Shown here: one piece after another, positions 22,210-31,526 of the stretch
How the letters are laid out: each line of letters starts with the position of its first letter
How positions within the stretch are numbered: the first letter of the stretch is position 1
Origin: an uncultured Lachnospiraceae bacterium
Lineage (GTDB): Bacteria; Bacillota; Clostridia; Lachnospirales; Lachnospiraceae
Assembly: GCA_900542015.1 (NCBI GenBank)
Contig: UQLY01000008.1
Span: 74,009-138,008 of the forward strand
Direction: 5' to 3'
Length of the DNA: 64,000 nt
Position numbers and translations under genes: made by a program
The notes under the pieces: generated by a model
What the model saw: the letters and a program-made list of their open reading frames with translations, nothing else
What the model was told of the DNA's origin: nothing
The model's database searches: none

Positions 22210-23442
22210 TTACTGCTTCAGCACATCTAAATACCAAAGCGCCTCATCCGACAGATCCTCGTTCGTGAATCCGCTGGACTTGGTACAATCGGGTTTGAAG
22301 AACGCCGATGATTCGTCTTTGTTGGAAAGATTCCAGATACAGTAGCTGATGCCGTTCTGATCCATCAGATCAATCCATTTATTCGCTTCTTCCACGTTGA
22401 TCGCACCGTTGCCGGACGCGTCGCAAATCCCAAATTCACTGACAAAAATCGGAAGTCCCTGGTTATAAGCGTTCTGTAAGGTGTTCCTCAAATCGTCTCT
22501 GTGGGTATCCGCATAGAAATGGAGCACATACATCAAATTGTCGTATCCGGTAATCGGGTCCGCCGCCGCCTCATTTACAAACTGCGACCAGTTGGGCGTT
22601 CCCACCAGTATCAGCGCATCCTGATCCTTTTCCCTGATAACCGGGATCACTTCATTGGCATAAGTCTTAATATCGTTCCAGCTTGCGCCGCTGTTAGGTT
22701 CGTTGCAGATCTCATAGATCACGTTGTCATAGCCCTGGTAGCGCTCCGCCATTTCCGCGAAAAATTTCTTTGCTTCTTCCTTATTCTGCAACGGATTGCT
22801 GTCGCTTAAAATATGCCAGTCAATGATCACATACATGCCCAGATTAGTCGCGTGATTGACGCCCTCTCCAATGACATTTTTCAGGGTCTGCTTATTATTC
22901 TCATCGCCCACGCAATATCCGTTGTACTCCGCAGTATACATGGCAAGTCTGACGACCTCCACGTTCCACTCGTCCCGCATCTGTCTGAAAAAGTCCTCGT
23001 TTACATATTGGGGATACCATGACAGCCCGTGGGTACTGACCCCTTTCAACTGTACCTGATTGCCGTTTTTGTCCGTCAATCTGTTTCCCTTTACCTGTAG
23101 CGCTCCATAGCGCTCAACCGGTGTTCCATTCATCGCTGCACCCTCCGCTTTCGTTTTTTGTTCATTGACATCTGTGTCATTTTCACTGCCATCCCGGGAA
23201 TTTCCCTGACCGCCGTTATTCGTTTCCGCTTCGGCTTCCGCCTCATTTGATTCTTCCGTTTTGTTTTCCCCCGAAGCACCGTCCTGATCAGAAGCCGCCG
23301 CGTCCCCACTCTCTGCGGTCCCGGCGCCGTTTACCGGCGCCCCCATCTTTTGCTGTATCGTCATTCCGGCAATCACACCTATGGCGCCCATAAGCAATGC
23401 CGCAAGCACCGCGATAATGACCCAATACTTTTTATTCTGCAT
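22210..23442 (-). CDS. membrane-anchored GH5 family glycoside hydrolase (cellulase-like)
   Basis: The 410-residue protein has an N-terminal signal/anchor helix (about 7-28), a low-complexity acidic linker (about 35-105), and a GH5 catalytic domain to the C-terminus. GH5 landmarks are LKGVSTHGLSWYP, the acid/base Glu in YEICNEPN (E248) and the nucleophile Glu in FVSEFG (E336), closest to the GH5_2 endoglucanase group. It should act outside the cell on beta-glucans or related plant polysaccharides. It follows purL by 21 nt on the same strand, an unusual neighbour. The structured element copy 1 lies 27 nt after its stop. Confidence 0.92.
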   Translation of the reverse strand: MQNKKYWVIIAVLAALLMGAIGVIAGMTIQQKMGAPVNGAGTAESGDAAASDQDGASGENKTEESNEAEAEAETNNGGQGNSRDGSENDTDVNEQKTKAEGAAMNGTPVERYGALQVKGNRLTDKNGNQVQLKGVSTHGLSWYPQYVNEDFFRQMRDEWNVEVVRLAMYTAEYNGYCVGDENNKQTLKNVIGEGVNHATNLGMYVIIDWHILSDSNPLQNKEEAKKFFAEMAERYQGYDNVIYEICNEPNSGASWNDIKTYANEVIPVIREKDQDALILVGTPNWSQFVNEAAADPITGYDNLMYVLHFYADTHRDDLRNTLQNAYNQGLPIFVSEFGICDASGNGAINVEEANKWIDLMDQNGISYCIWNLSNKDESSAFFKPDCTKSSGFTNEDLSDEALWYLDVLKQ

Positions 23443-23463
23443 CCTCCCCCGCCTTTCCTGCTA

Positions 23464-26400
23464 TTATTTAAAGTATGCGACGCCGGATTCAAAGATCTTC
23501 ATATCCTGCTCTCCGTAAATATTGATTGCCACTGCGTCGTCGCGTCTCTCAGAATGCGCCATTTTGCCAAGGCACCTTCCGTCGGGAGAGGTAATGCCTT
23601 CGATCGCGCTGTAAGAGCCGTTGATATTCCATTCCTCATCCATGGATACGTTACCGTCAAAGTCCGCATACTGGGTCGCAACCTGACCGTTTGCAAACAG
23701 CTTATCGATCCATTCTTTCGGCGCTACAAAGCGTCCTTCTCCGTGGGACGCCGGGTTTACATAAGTTTTGCCCAGCTCCGCGCCCGCAAGCCACGGCGAT
23801 TTATTGGTCACAACTTTGGTATACACCATTTTGGAAATATGACGGTTAATCGTATTGAAGGTCAGTGTCGGAGAATCCTCCTTCTGTCCCACGATTTCCC
23901 CATAGGGCACCAGTCCCAGCTTAATCAGCGCCTGGAAACCGTTGCAGATGCCCAGCGCAAGACCGTCTCTTTCCTGCAGCAGCTTCATAACCGCTTCCTT
24001 AATCTTCTCATTTTGGAACGCGGTAGCAAAGAATTTCGCGCTGCCGTCGGGCTCGTCGCCTGCGGAAAAACCGCCGGGGAACATAATGATCTGCGCCTGA
24101 CCGATAGCTTTTTCAAATTCATCCACGGAAGCACGGATATCGTCCGCCGTAATATTTCTGAATACCTTTGTTACCACATCGGCTCCCGCTCTTTCAAAAG
24201 CTCTGGTGCTGTCATATTCACAGTTCGTACCGGGAAACAGCGGAATAAATACCGTAGGTCTCGCAACTTTATGTTTGCATACATATATGTCGCCAGTGTC
24301 ATAAAGTTTGGTTTCAACAGGCTCCGTTCCTTTGACCGCCCTGGTAGGGAATACCTTCTCCAGTTTGGAAGTCCATGCGGATAACGCCTCTTCTTCGCTG
24401 ACGCTTTCTCCCTGTCCCTCAAAGCGGAAGCCGCTTTCCGCCACTTCGCCTACGACCGCATAAGGGATCTTGATCTCATCCATGAGTCCTGCAGGCACTT
24501 CGGCAAGAATATTTCCAAGCTGGTTGCAAAACAGATCTCTTACCGAAAGCGCCGCGTCAAACGCAACGCCCAACTTGTTACCGAACGCCATCTTCGCCGC
24601 CGCTGCCGCGTAGCCCTTGGAGTCCAGCGTATAAGCGGAAACAATTGTTTTATTTTGAATGAGCTTAGCAATCTCATCATACAGCGCGCAAACCTTATCA
24701 TAGACAGGCAGGTCGTATTCATCTTTCTCAATCCGGAAAGCAATGAGTTTATTGCCCGCTTTCTTCAATTCCGGCGTGATGACTTCCGGATATTTCGCTA
24801 CATCTACAGCAAATGACACGAGTGTCGGAGGTACGTCAATATCATTAAACGTGCCGGACATACTGTCTTTGCCGCCGATACTCGGCAGTCCAAAACCAAG
24901 CTGCGCGTCAAAAGCGCCTAACAGCGCCGCAAACGGCTGGCTCCAGCGGTGCTTGTCCTCCGTCATTCTGCGGAAGTATTCCTGGAACGTGAAACGCACC
25001 TTTTTATAATCGCCGCCTGCCGCAACAATCTTACTCAGGGATTCCAATACTGCATAAACCGCGCCGTGATAAGGGCTCCAGCTCGATAAGTACGGATCAA
25101 AGCCATAGCTCATCATCGTAACGGTCTCGGTCTTTCCTTTTAATAAGGGCAGCTTCGCAACCATGGTCTGGGTTTCCGTCAACTGATATTTGCCGCCGTA
25201 AGGCATATAGACGCTCGCCGCCCCGATGGAGGAGTCAAACATTTCCACAAGCCCCTTCTGGCTGCACACATTTAAGTCGTTTAAGGTCTTTAAGAACGCT
25301 TCCTTCACATCCTGCTTTTCTTCTACGGCGTCCGCCACAGCGGGAATCGCGATTTTATCAAAATAATTATCTTCCTTTTTCGGCATGTCAACGGCAACGT
25401 CCGTCTCCTGATGCGCTCCGTTGGTATCCAAAAAGGCTCTTGCGATATTGACAATCTCTTTGCCTCTCCATTTCAGTACCAGTCTGGGCTCCTTTGTTAC
25501 GACCGCAACCTCCACAGCCTCCAGATTTTCCTGCGCCGCATAGTCCAAAAATTGTTTTACGTCCTTAGGATCGACTACCACAGCCATACGCTCCTGGGAT
25601 TCGGAAATGGCAAGCTCCGTTCCGTCCAGACCTGCGTATTTCTTGGGAACCTTGTCCAGATCCACCACAAGACCGTCGGCAAGCTCGCCGATGGCAACGG
25701 AAACGCCGCCCGCGCCGAAATCGTTACATTTTTTAATCAGTCTGCTGACTTCCTCTCTCCGGAACAGTCTCTGGATCTTGCGCTCCGTAGGCGCATTTCC
25801 TTTTTGTACTTCGGCTCCGCAGGTCTCAATAGACGCTTCCGTATGGACTTTGGAAGATCCTGTCGCGCCGCCGCAGCCGTCGCGTCCGGTTCTGCCGCCC
25901 AAAAGAATGATGATATCGCCCGGATCAGAATTTTCACGGATCACGTTCTTTCTGGGCGCCGCGCCCATAACCGCACCGATTTCCATCCTCTTCGCCACAT
26001 AGTCGGGATGATACAGCTCTTTTACATATCCCGTAGCAAGCCCGATCTGGTTGCCATAGGAAGAATAACCGCTCGCCGCGCCTCTGACCAGTTTTTTCTG
26101 GGATAACTTGCCTTTTAATGTATCCTTGACGGGAACGGTGGGATCAGCCGCGCCGGTAATACGCATCGCCTGATATACATAGCCGCGCCCGGAAAGGGGA
26201 TCGCGGATCGCGCCGCCCAAACAGGTCGCCGCCCCGCCGAAGGGCTCGATTTCCGTAGGATGATTGTGGGTTTCGTTTTTGAAAAATACCAGCCACTCCT
26301 CGGTTTTGCCGTCGATCTCAACGGGTACTACGATAGAGCAGGCGTTGATCTCGTCGGATTCCTCCAGATCCTGCAGCTTGCCCTCTTTTTTCAACTTCCG

Positions 26401-27249
26401 CATTGCCATCAGAGCCAGATCCATCAGGCAGGGGAATTTATCTTCCCTTCCCTTGAAGATCTCCTCCCGCGCCGCCAGATACTCTTCATAGGACTTCTCG
26501 ATCGGCGCCTTATAATAACCGTCCTCGATTTCCACATTTTTTAATTCCGTGGAAAAGGTCGTGTGGCGGCAATGATCGGACCAGTAGGTATCCAGCACAC
26601 GGATTTCCGTCATGGACGGTTCCCTGTGCTCCTCATTTTTATAATAATTCTGTATATGAAGAAAATCCTGAAAGGTCATGGCGAGGGAAAGAGAAACATA
26701 TAATTCCTTCAGCGCGCTCTCATCCATAGCACAAAAACCGTCAAAAATCTTAACATCCGCAGGCTCTTCAAACGCCGTTACCAGCGTTTCCGGCTTTACC
26801 AGATCCGTTTCCCTGGAATCCACCGGGTTAATACAATAAGCCTTAATCTCCGCAAACTCTTCATCGGAAATCGTTCCCGACAGCAGATAGGTTACGGCGG
26901 TTTTGATAATCGGCTCCTCGTCTTCTTTTAAAAACTTCACGCACTGCATCGCCGAATCGGCTCTCTGGTCGAACTGTCCCGGCAGATATTCAACACTGAA
27001 CGTCCTTTCCCCGGGCTTTATCTCAAATTGCTCCCTGTAAAGGATATCCACCGGCGGCTCCGAAAAAATCGTCCGGCATGCCTTTTCAAAAACCTCGTCG
27101 GATAAGTTCTCTACGTCATATCTGATAAAAACTCTGACACCCGTAAGCCCTCCGATTCCAAGATAGCTTTTTAACTCCTCCTGCAGCTCTTTTGCTTTTA
27201 CCGCAAAGGCATCCTTCTTTTCCACGTAAATACGTTTTACATTTGCCAT
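23464..27249 (-). CDS. purL: phosphoribosylformylglycinamidine synthase, single-chain
   Basis: The 1261-residue enzyme makes FGAM from FGAR, glutamine and ATP in purine synthesis. It is the large one-chain form: N-terminal PurS-like part, two synthetase lobes (HNHPTEIEPFGGAATCLGG with the catalytic His, and SIGGKDSMSG), and the C-terminal glutaminase (FPGTNCEYDS, FPGGFSAGDEPDG, LGICNGFQAL with the nucleophile Cys, and the late HGEGRF). No other pur gene is adjacent. A TTGAAA/TATAAT promoter lies upstream; no purine riboswitch was recognised. Confidence 0.98.
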   Translation of the reverse strand: MANVKRIYVEKKDAFAVKAKELQEELKSYLGIGGLTGVRVFIRYDVENLSDEVFEKACRTIFSEPPVDILYREQFEIKPGERTFSVEYLPGQFDQRADSAMQCVKFLKEDEEPIIKTAVTYLLSGTISDEEFAEIKAYCINPVDSRETDLVKPETLVTAFEEPADVKIFDGFCAMDESALKELYVSLSLAMTFQDFLHIQNYYKNEEHREPSMTEIRVLDTYWSDHCRHTTFSTELKNVEIEDGYYKAPIEKSYEEYLAAREEIFKGREDKFPCLMDLALMAMRKLKKEGKLQDLEESDEINACSIVVPVEIDGKTEEWLVFFKNETHNHPTEIEPFGGAATCLGGAIRDPLSGRGYVYQAMRITGAADPTVPVKDTLKGKLSQKKLVRGAASGYSSYGNQIGLATGYVKELYHPDYVAKRMEIGAVMGAAPRKNVIRENSDPGDIIILLGGRTGRDGCGGATGSSKVHTEASIETCGAEVQKGNAPTERKIQRLFRREEVSRLIKKCNDFGAGGVSVAIGELADGLVVDLDKVPKKYAGLDGTELAISESQERMAVVVDPKDVKQFLDYAAQENLEAVEVAVVTKEPRLVLKWRGKEIVNIARAFLDTNGAHQETDVAVDMPKKEDNYFDKIAIPAVADAVEEKQDVKEAFLKTLNDLNVCSQKGLVEMFDSSIGAASVYMPYGGKYQLTETQTMVAKLPLLKGKTETVTMMSYGFDPYLSSWSPYHGAVYAVLESLSKIVAAGGDYKKVRFTFQEYFRRMTEDKHRWSQPFAALLGAFDAQLGFGLPSIGGKDSMSGTFNDIDVPPTLVSFAVDVAKYPEVITPELKKAGNKLIAFRIEKDEYDLPVYDKVCALYDEIAKLIQNKTIVSAYTLDSKGYAAAAAKMAFGNKLGVAFDAALSVRDLFCNQLGNILAEVPAGLMDEIKIPYAVVGEVAESGFRFEGQGESVSEEEALSAWTSKLEKVFPTRAVKGTEPVETKLYDTGDIYVCKHKVARPTVFIPLFPGTNCEYDSTRAFERAGADVVTKVFRNITADDIRASVDEFEKAIGQAQIIMFPGGFSAGDEPDGSAKFFATAFQNEKIKEAVMKLLQERDGLALGICNGFQALIKLGLVPYGEIVGQKEDSPTLTFNTINRHISKMVYTKVVTNKSPWLAGAELGKTYVNPASHGEGRFVAPKEWIDKLFANGQVATQYADFDGNVSMDEEWNINGSYSAIEGITSPDGRCLGKMAHSERRDDAVAINIYGEQDMKIFESGVAYFK

Positions 27250-27310
27250 GATGCTTCCTCCGTCTTGTTTTCTTCCTACCAGCGATTTTGCTGATTTGCA
27301 TACTATATTT

Positions 27311-27338
27311 ATTATACAAGATTCAGCCCTTTTTTCAA
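27311..27338 (-). promoter_or_regulatory. purL promoter
   Basis: TTGAAA (27333-27338) and TATAAT (27311-27316) on the minus strand, 16 nt apart, about 60 nt before the purL start. No operator or riboswitch is evident between it and the gene. Confidence 0.65.
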
Positions 27339-28061
27339 CTAAGAAGGAGGATTTTTTCTCCTTTCTTCCGCTTTCCGCCCTGATCGTTTTTTAACCGGCA
27401 ATTCTTTCGGAACATATTTTTATAACGCATGTTTTTATTATATTTAGTGGTTTACAATAATTTTTTTGCTATATCTTGTTGCGGTGTTATGAAATCAGAT
27501 TTTATCGGACTTTTCCTTTGGTTGACCCATAACTGTAAACTTTTTATACTTTTATGTATACTATATCTGGTGCTTATTTTGTGTCAAAATATCAATATAT
27601 AGATATTAGCTTTTATTTTTAGCATCCGGATCTGTAACCTGTTTTCCACTTTCCGCCGAATTTTTCAAAGAAAGCAGATACATTATTTCTAAAAACCAAA
27701 AACCGTCTTTTATGTCATAATTGTGTTGATTGATCCTTTTCTTGTGTCTATATAGTTTACATAATTTTTACTTTTTTTGACCAAATAGAACTATATATTG
27801 TGTTTTTTGACTTTTTGCTTTTTATATATTGATTGCTATTTAATTTTATGTAAACTATAGTTATGTAAATTAAAATAGGTGTAAAAACGTCAATTACGAT
27901 CATCACTTCATGATAATCGCTTGAATATAACTTCGGACGGTTTCAAATTTATGATGTGAGAATTTTTGATCAGATTTTATGGTAGAAAAATACACAGTCC
28001 CGTGATAAGATAGTCGTAACTAACCAAGTGACAAGTCAGAAGCGATCAAAAGGAGATTCCG
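27339..28061. other. AT-rich gene-free stretch with TGTAAACTATA-type repeats
   Basis: No gene is supported in these about 720 nt, which are clearly more AT-rich than the surroundings. TATAGTTTACATAA (27751-27764) recurs as its exact inverse TTATGTAAACTATA (27846-27859), with a partial copy just after, and a related ATAACTGTAAACT at about 27526. These could be operators for the hydrolase gene at 28062. A hydrophobic 37-codon frame near 27489 lacks a ribosome binding site and is not called. Confidence 0.5.
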
Positions 28062-28991
28062 ATGAAAAAATTATTTTTTGAAACAGAAAAAGACGGCTTT
28101 TACGGTACCTATTATCCAAATCCAAAAGGCGCGGATTGCGCCGTGATCGGACTCTTTGGAGACGATCCCAATGATTATATGGCTAAATGCGGCGCTAAAT
28201 GGCTGCACAAAAACAAGGTCAATGTGCTTTGTATGTCTCCGGGCAGGCATAACTACAGCCATGTCAACTGCCCGTTAGAAAGAATAGAAACGGCAATAAA
28301 GTGGCTGACGGCTCACGGCAACCGGAAAGTGGGTATTATGGAAATGAGTACGGCAGGAATGGAAGCGCTTGCCGCGGCGTCTTATTTTTCGGATATCACG
28401 CTGACAGTCGGTCTGACCGCCAGTGATTTTGTATGGCAGGGCTTTGAGCAGGGCAAAAAAGACGGCTGCAAGGAATGGCCGGTACCCGGGACGTCCACGC
28501 TTTCCTATCAGGGAAAGCCGCTTGCCTATATGCCTTTTGTTTACGGGCATCCTGTTTACTGGAAAAAGATAGAGGAAGAAACGAAAGGTTCCGGCGATTT
28601 TCTGCGATCAACACGCCTTTTTGCAGATTCTGAAAAAGACCGTGAGCATACAGAGGAAGAAATGATCAAAATTGAAAATATTAAGGACAAACTGATTTTG
28701 CTCGGAGCTGACGACGACGGTCTGTGGGAAGCCGGAAAATATATCCGCCGTATGGACCGGCGGCTGCAGGAGCGCCCGCATGAATGTGAATATGAAGCGG
28801 TCGCCTATGAACACGGAACGCATTTTATCCTGCCGGAATCAATGCTTCGGATGGCGCTGCCCGTCGGACTGAAATTCTTCCTTCGTTTTATGTTCCGTGC
28901 CGCGAAGGAATATCCGAAGGAATGCGAAGCCGCAAGAAAAGATGCGGACAGCAGGATTTCGGCGGCGCTGCATGAATGGACCGCGGCATAA
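28062..28991 (+). CDS. acyl-CoA thioester hydrolase/BAAT C-terminal-like alpha/beta hydrolase
   Basis: The 309-residue protein matches the BAAT-C group of alpha/beta hydrolases. It has the strand CAVIGLFGDDPNDYMAKCG, a nucleophile-elbow region at VGIMEMSTAGMEAL (Ser in MSTAG rather than a strict GxSxG), ILLGADDDGLWE for the acidic residue, and YEHGTHFILPESML with the catalytic His. No signal peptide. The natural substrate is unknown. It stands alone on the plus strand behind a long AT-rich region and has a strong AAAAGGAG site. Confidence 0.85.
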   Translation: MKKLFFETEKDGFYGTYYPNPKGADCAVIGLFGDDPNDYMAKCGAKWLHKNKVNVLCMSPGRHNYSHVNCPLERIETAIKWLTAHGNRKVGIMEMSTAGMEALAAASYFSDITLTVGLTASDFVWQGFEQGKKDGCKEWPVPGTSTLSYQGKPLAYMPFVYGHPVYWKKIEEETKGSGDFLRSTRLFADSEKDREHTEEEMIKIENIKDKLILLGADDDGLWEAGKYIRRMDRRLQERPHECEYEAVAYEHGTHFILPESMLRMALPVGLKFFLRFMFRAAKEYPKECEAARKDADSRISAALHEWTAA

Positions 28992-29026
28992 TTGCCGCGC
29001 GCCAAGCCGCCAAATTCCGCCGTCCG

Positions 29027-29665
29027 TCAGGGATCTGCCATGACCTTGATCTCCCGCTCCATTTCCCGCAGCTTCGACGACATGTTTTTGAAACGTTCCC
29101 TTTTATCCGATTCTATTCCGTCCTCTTTATAGCAGATACGGTGTTCCATACTCGCCCATAAATCCATTGCCATCGTCCGAAGCTGGATTTCCACGGGATA
29201 ATATTCCATCCCGTCCGTATGGTACACGGGCATTCCGATGATCAGATGATAACTCATGTCCCCGTTTTCCTTGGGGTTTTGGATATAATCCTTTTCAATC
29301 AGGATCAAAATATCCGCCTGCTTTTTGATCAGGGACACGACCGAATAAACATCCTCCTCAAAATAGCAGATGATTCTGACGCCTGCGATATCCGTCAAAT
29401 TCTCTCTTGCCTCTTCCGCAGACACCCTCAGATTTCTTTTTAACAGTTTCTTTTCAATGCTCTCCCTGCGCTTAATACGGTTTTGTATATGATGGATCGG
29501 ATAATTTTTATATTTTAAACGGTAATCCCGGTTCAATGAGTCCAGTCTTACCAGTAAGTTTGCCGTTGCGTCTTTATACGGTATGACAAGCATGTCATAA
29601 TCGCCGTTGGGAATATGTAAAGCCATCAGTTCCGTACCGGCTTGATCTTCCCGCTCAGTTTCCAC
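29027..29665 (-). CDS. small alarmone synthetase (RelA/SpoT-domain GTP pyrophosphokinase)
   Basis: The 212-residue single-domain enzyme makes (p)ppGpp from GTP or GDP and ATP. Synthetase motifs visible are KRRESIEKKLLKRN, LTDIAGVRIICYFEEDVY and the late PVEIQLRTMAMDLWASMEHRI; there is no HD hydrolase or regulatory C-terminal domain. The GTG at 29665 is chosen because AAAGGAGG precedes it; the frame extends 17 codons further up without a site. It converges on the BAAT hydrolase gene and follows the ABC exporter pair on the same strand. Confidence 0.9.
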   Translation of the reverse strand: METEREDQAGTELMALHIPNGDYDMLVIPYKDATANLLVRLDSLNRDYRLKYKNYPIHHIQNRIKRRESIEKKLLKRNLRVSAEEARENLTDIAGVRIICYFEEDVYSVVSLIKKQADILILIEKDYIQNPKENGDMSYHLIIGMPVYHTDGMEYYPVEIQLRTMAMDLWASMEHRICYKEDGIESDKRERFKNMSSKLREMEREIKVMADP

Positions 29666-29782
29666 GATAAAATACCTCCTTTTCGATAAGTCTATCCTAT
29701 GCAAAAAGTTTGACAAAATTGTGGACGTTCCCTAAAACCTTTCTAAACCGGATATAAAAAATCATAAGCAGCGGTCCTAACT

Positions 29783-31525
29783 TTACACCGCAAACTGGCT
29801 GTGGTAAAGATTGGCGTAAAAACCGTTCATGGCAAGCAGTTCCCTGTGACTGCCCTGTTCGATAATATGTCCGTCCTTCATAACCAGAATCACATCCGCC
29901 TCTTTGATCGTAGAAAGCCTGTGCGCCACAATAAAGCTGGTCCTTCCCTTCATCATCGTCGCAAAAGCGTTTTGTATTTTCAGTTCCGTTCTCGTATCGA
30001 TGGAGGAAGTCGCCTCGTCCAGAATCAGCATAGGCGGCAGACAGAGCATAACCCTGGCAATGCACAAAAGCTGTTTCTGTCCCTGACTGAGGCTCCCGCC
30101 GTCCTCGCCGATTACCGTATCATAACCGTTTGGCAGCCTCTTGATAAAGCTGTGGGCGTGAGAAGCCTTCGCCGCCTCTATGACCTCTTCCATGGTCGCT
30201 TCCGGTCTGCCCATGCGGATATTTTCCAAAATCGTCCCGGACTTTAACCAGGTATCCTGCAGCACCATGCCGTAAGAAGCGCGCAGGCTCCCTCTCGTAA
30301 CGTCCCTGATATCATGGTCCATGACCCGGATCGCTCCGCCGTCCACATCATAAAAGCGCATCAGCAGATTGATAACCGTGGTCTTTCCGCAGCCGGTAGG
30401 TCCGACGATCGCCACCCTCTGTCCAGGTCTGACCGAAAGATTCAAATGCTCGATCAGTTTCTTATCCGGCACATAAGAAAAGCTGACGTCTGCAAGCTCC
30501 ACCTTGCCCGTAACATCCGAAAGGGTTACCGCGTCTTCCTTATCCGGCGTCTCTGCTTCCTCCTCTATGAGGTCGAAGATCCGCGCCGCGCAGGCAAGGG
30601 CGTTTTGCAGTTCCGTTACAACGCCCGAAATCTCGTTAAAAGGCTTGGTATACTGATCCGCATAGCTTAAAAAGGTCGACAGTTGTCCCACCGTCAGCGA
30701 TCCGTTTAAAACGGCAAACGCTCCGATAATCCCGACTCCCGTATAGACCAGGGAGTTGACAAACCGGGTCGCCGGATTGGTAATGGAAGAAAAGAAAATC
30801 GCTTTTAACGAACACTTCTCAAGCCGCCTGTTAATTTCCTCAAAGCGCTCCAGCACGTCCTCCTGCCTGGAAAACGCCTGTACCACCTTTTGTCCGCCGA
30901 TCATTTCGTCGATGAGAGCCGTCTGCTCCCCTCTGGTCTCCGACTGTTTCCGAAACATGGAAAAGGTCTTCTTTGCGATAAAGCTTGCCACAAACAGGGA
31001 AACCGGCGTAATCACAACCACCACAAGGGTATTGCCGACATGAATGGAAAGCATGAAACCCAATGTTCCCAAAATGGTCAGAACGCCCGAAAATAATTGC
31101 GTAAATCCCATAAGCAAGCCTTCCGCAAACTGATCCACGTCGGCTATGACCTTGCTGACGATTTCTCCGGTGGGATGGCGGTCCACGTACTGAATGGGCA
31201 GCACCTCCAGCTTTTCAAAAGCGTCCTTTCTGATACCCCGCACGACGCAATAGGTCATACGGTTGTTGCAAAGACTCGTCAGCCATTGCGCCAGCGCCGT
31301 AACCCCGATCAGCACACCCATTACCTTTAAGATATCCCATAATCCCGCAAAATCCACCAGACCCTGTTCTATGATATGGTCGATTGCATTTCCGGTCAAA
31401 ATGGGCAGATACAGCGTACTTGCCACGGTAATTATAGTCAAAATCAGAGAAACGGCGAGATAGAACCAATATTTCTTAATCCTGTAAAGGACTTTTATCA
31501 TTGTGCTTTTCTTTCTGCCCTCCAT
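29783..31525 (-). CDS. ABC exporter half-transporter (second of pair)
   Basis: A 580-residue fused protein: six-TM exporter domain (about 1-310) then the nucleotide-binding domain with Walker A GPTGCGKTT, signature SLSQGQKQ, Walker B MLILDEATSSID and the switch His in VAHRLS. The signature begins LSQGQ instead of LSGGQ, common in one half of heterodimeric exporters. It starts 1 nt after the partner gene ends, so a heterodimer is likely. Substrates of such pairs are drugs, lipids or peptides; unknown here. Confidence 0.92.
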   Translation of the reverse strand: MEGRKKSTMIKVLYRIKKYWFYLAVSLILTIITVASTLYLPILTGNAIDHIIEQGLVDFAGLWDILKVMGVLIGVTALAQWLTSLCNNRMTYCVVRGIRKDAFEKLEVLPIQYVDRHPTGEIVSKVIADVDQFAEGLLMGFTQLFSGVLTILGTLGFMLSIHVGNTLVVVVITPVSLFVASFIAKKTFSMFRKQSETRGEQTALIDEMIGGQKVVQAFSRQEDVLERFEEINRRLEKCSLKAIFFSSITNPATRFVNSLVYTGVGIIGAFAVLNGSLTVGQLSTFLSYADQYTKPFNEISGVVTELQNALACAARIFDLIEEEAETPDKEDAVTLSDVTGKVELADVSFSYVPDKKLIEHLNLSVRPGQRVAIVGPTGCGKTTVINLLMRFYDVDGGAIRVMDHDIRDVTRGSLRASYGMVLQDTWLKSGTILENIRMGRPEATMEEVIEAAKASHAHSFIKRLPNGYDTVIGEDGGSLSQGQKQLLCIARVMLCLPPMLILDEATSSIDTRTELKIQNAFATMMKGRTSFIVAHRLSTIKEADVILVMKDGHIIEQGSHRELLAMNGFYANLYHSQFAV

Positions 31526-31526
31526 C

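Noticed and set aside
27250..27360. A purine (guanine/PRPP-type) riboswitch before purL
   Set aside because: Only about 60 nt separate the promoter from the start, with no matching conserved loops.
27489..27602. A 37-codon hydrophobic frame in the AT-rich gap
   Set aside because: No ribosome binding site, AT-rich codons typical for chance frames and no recognisable product.
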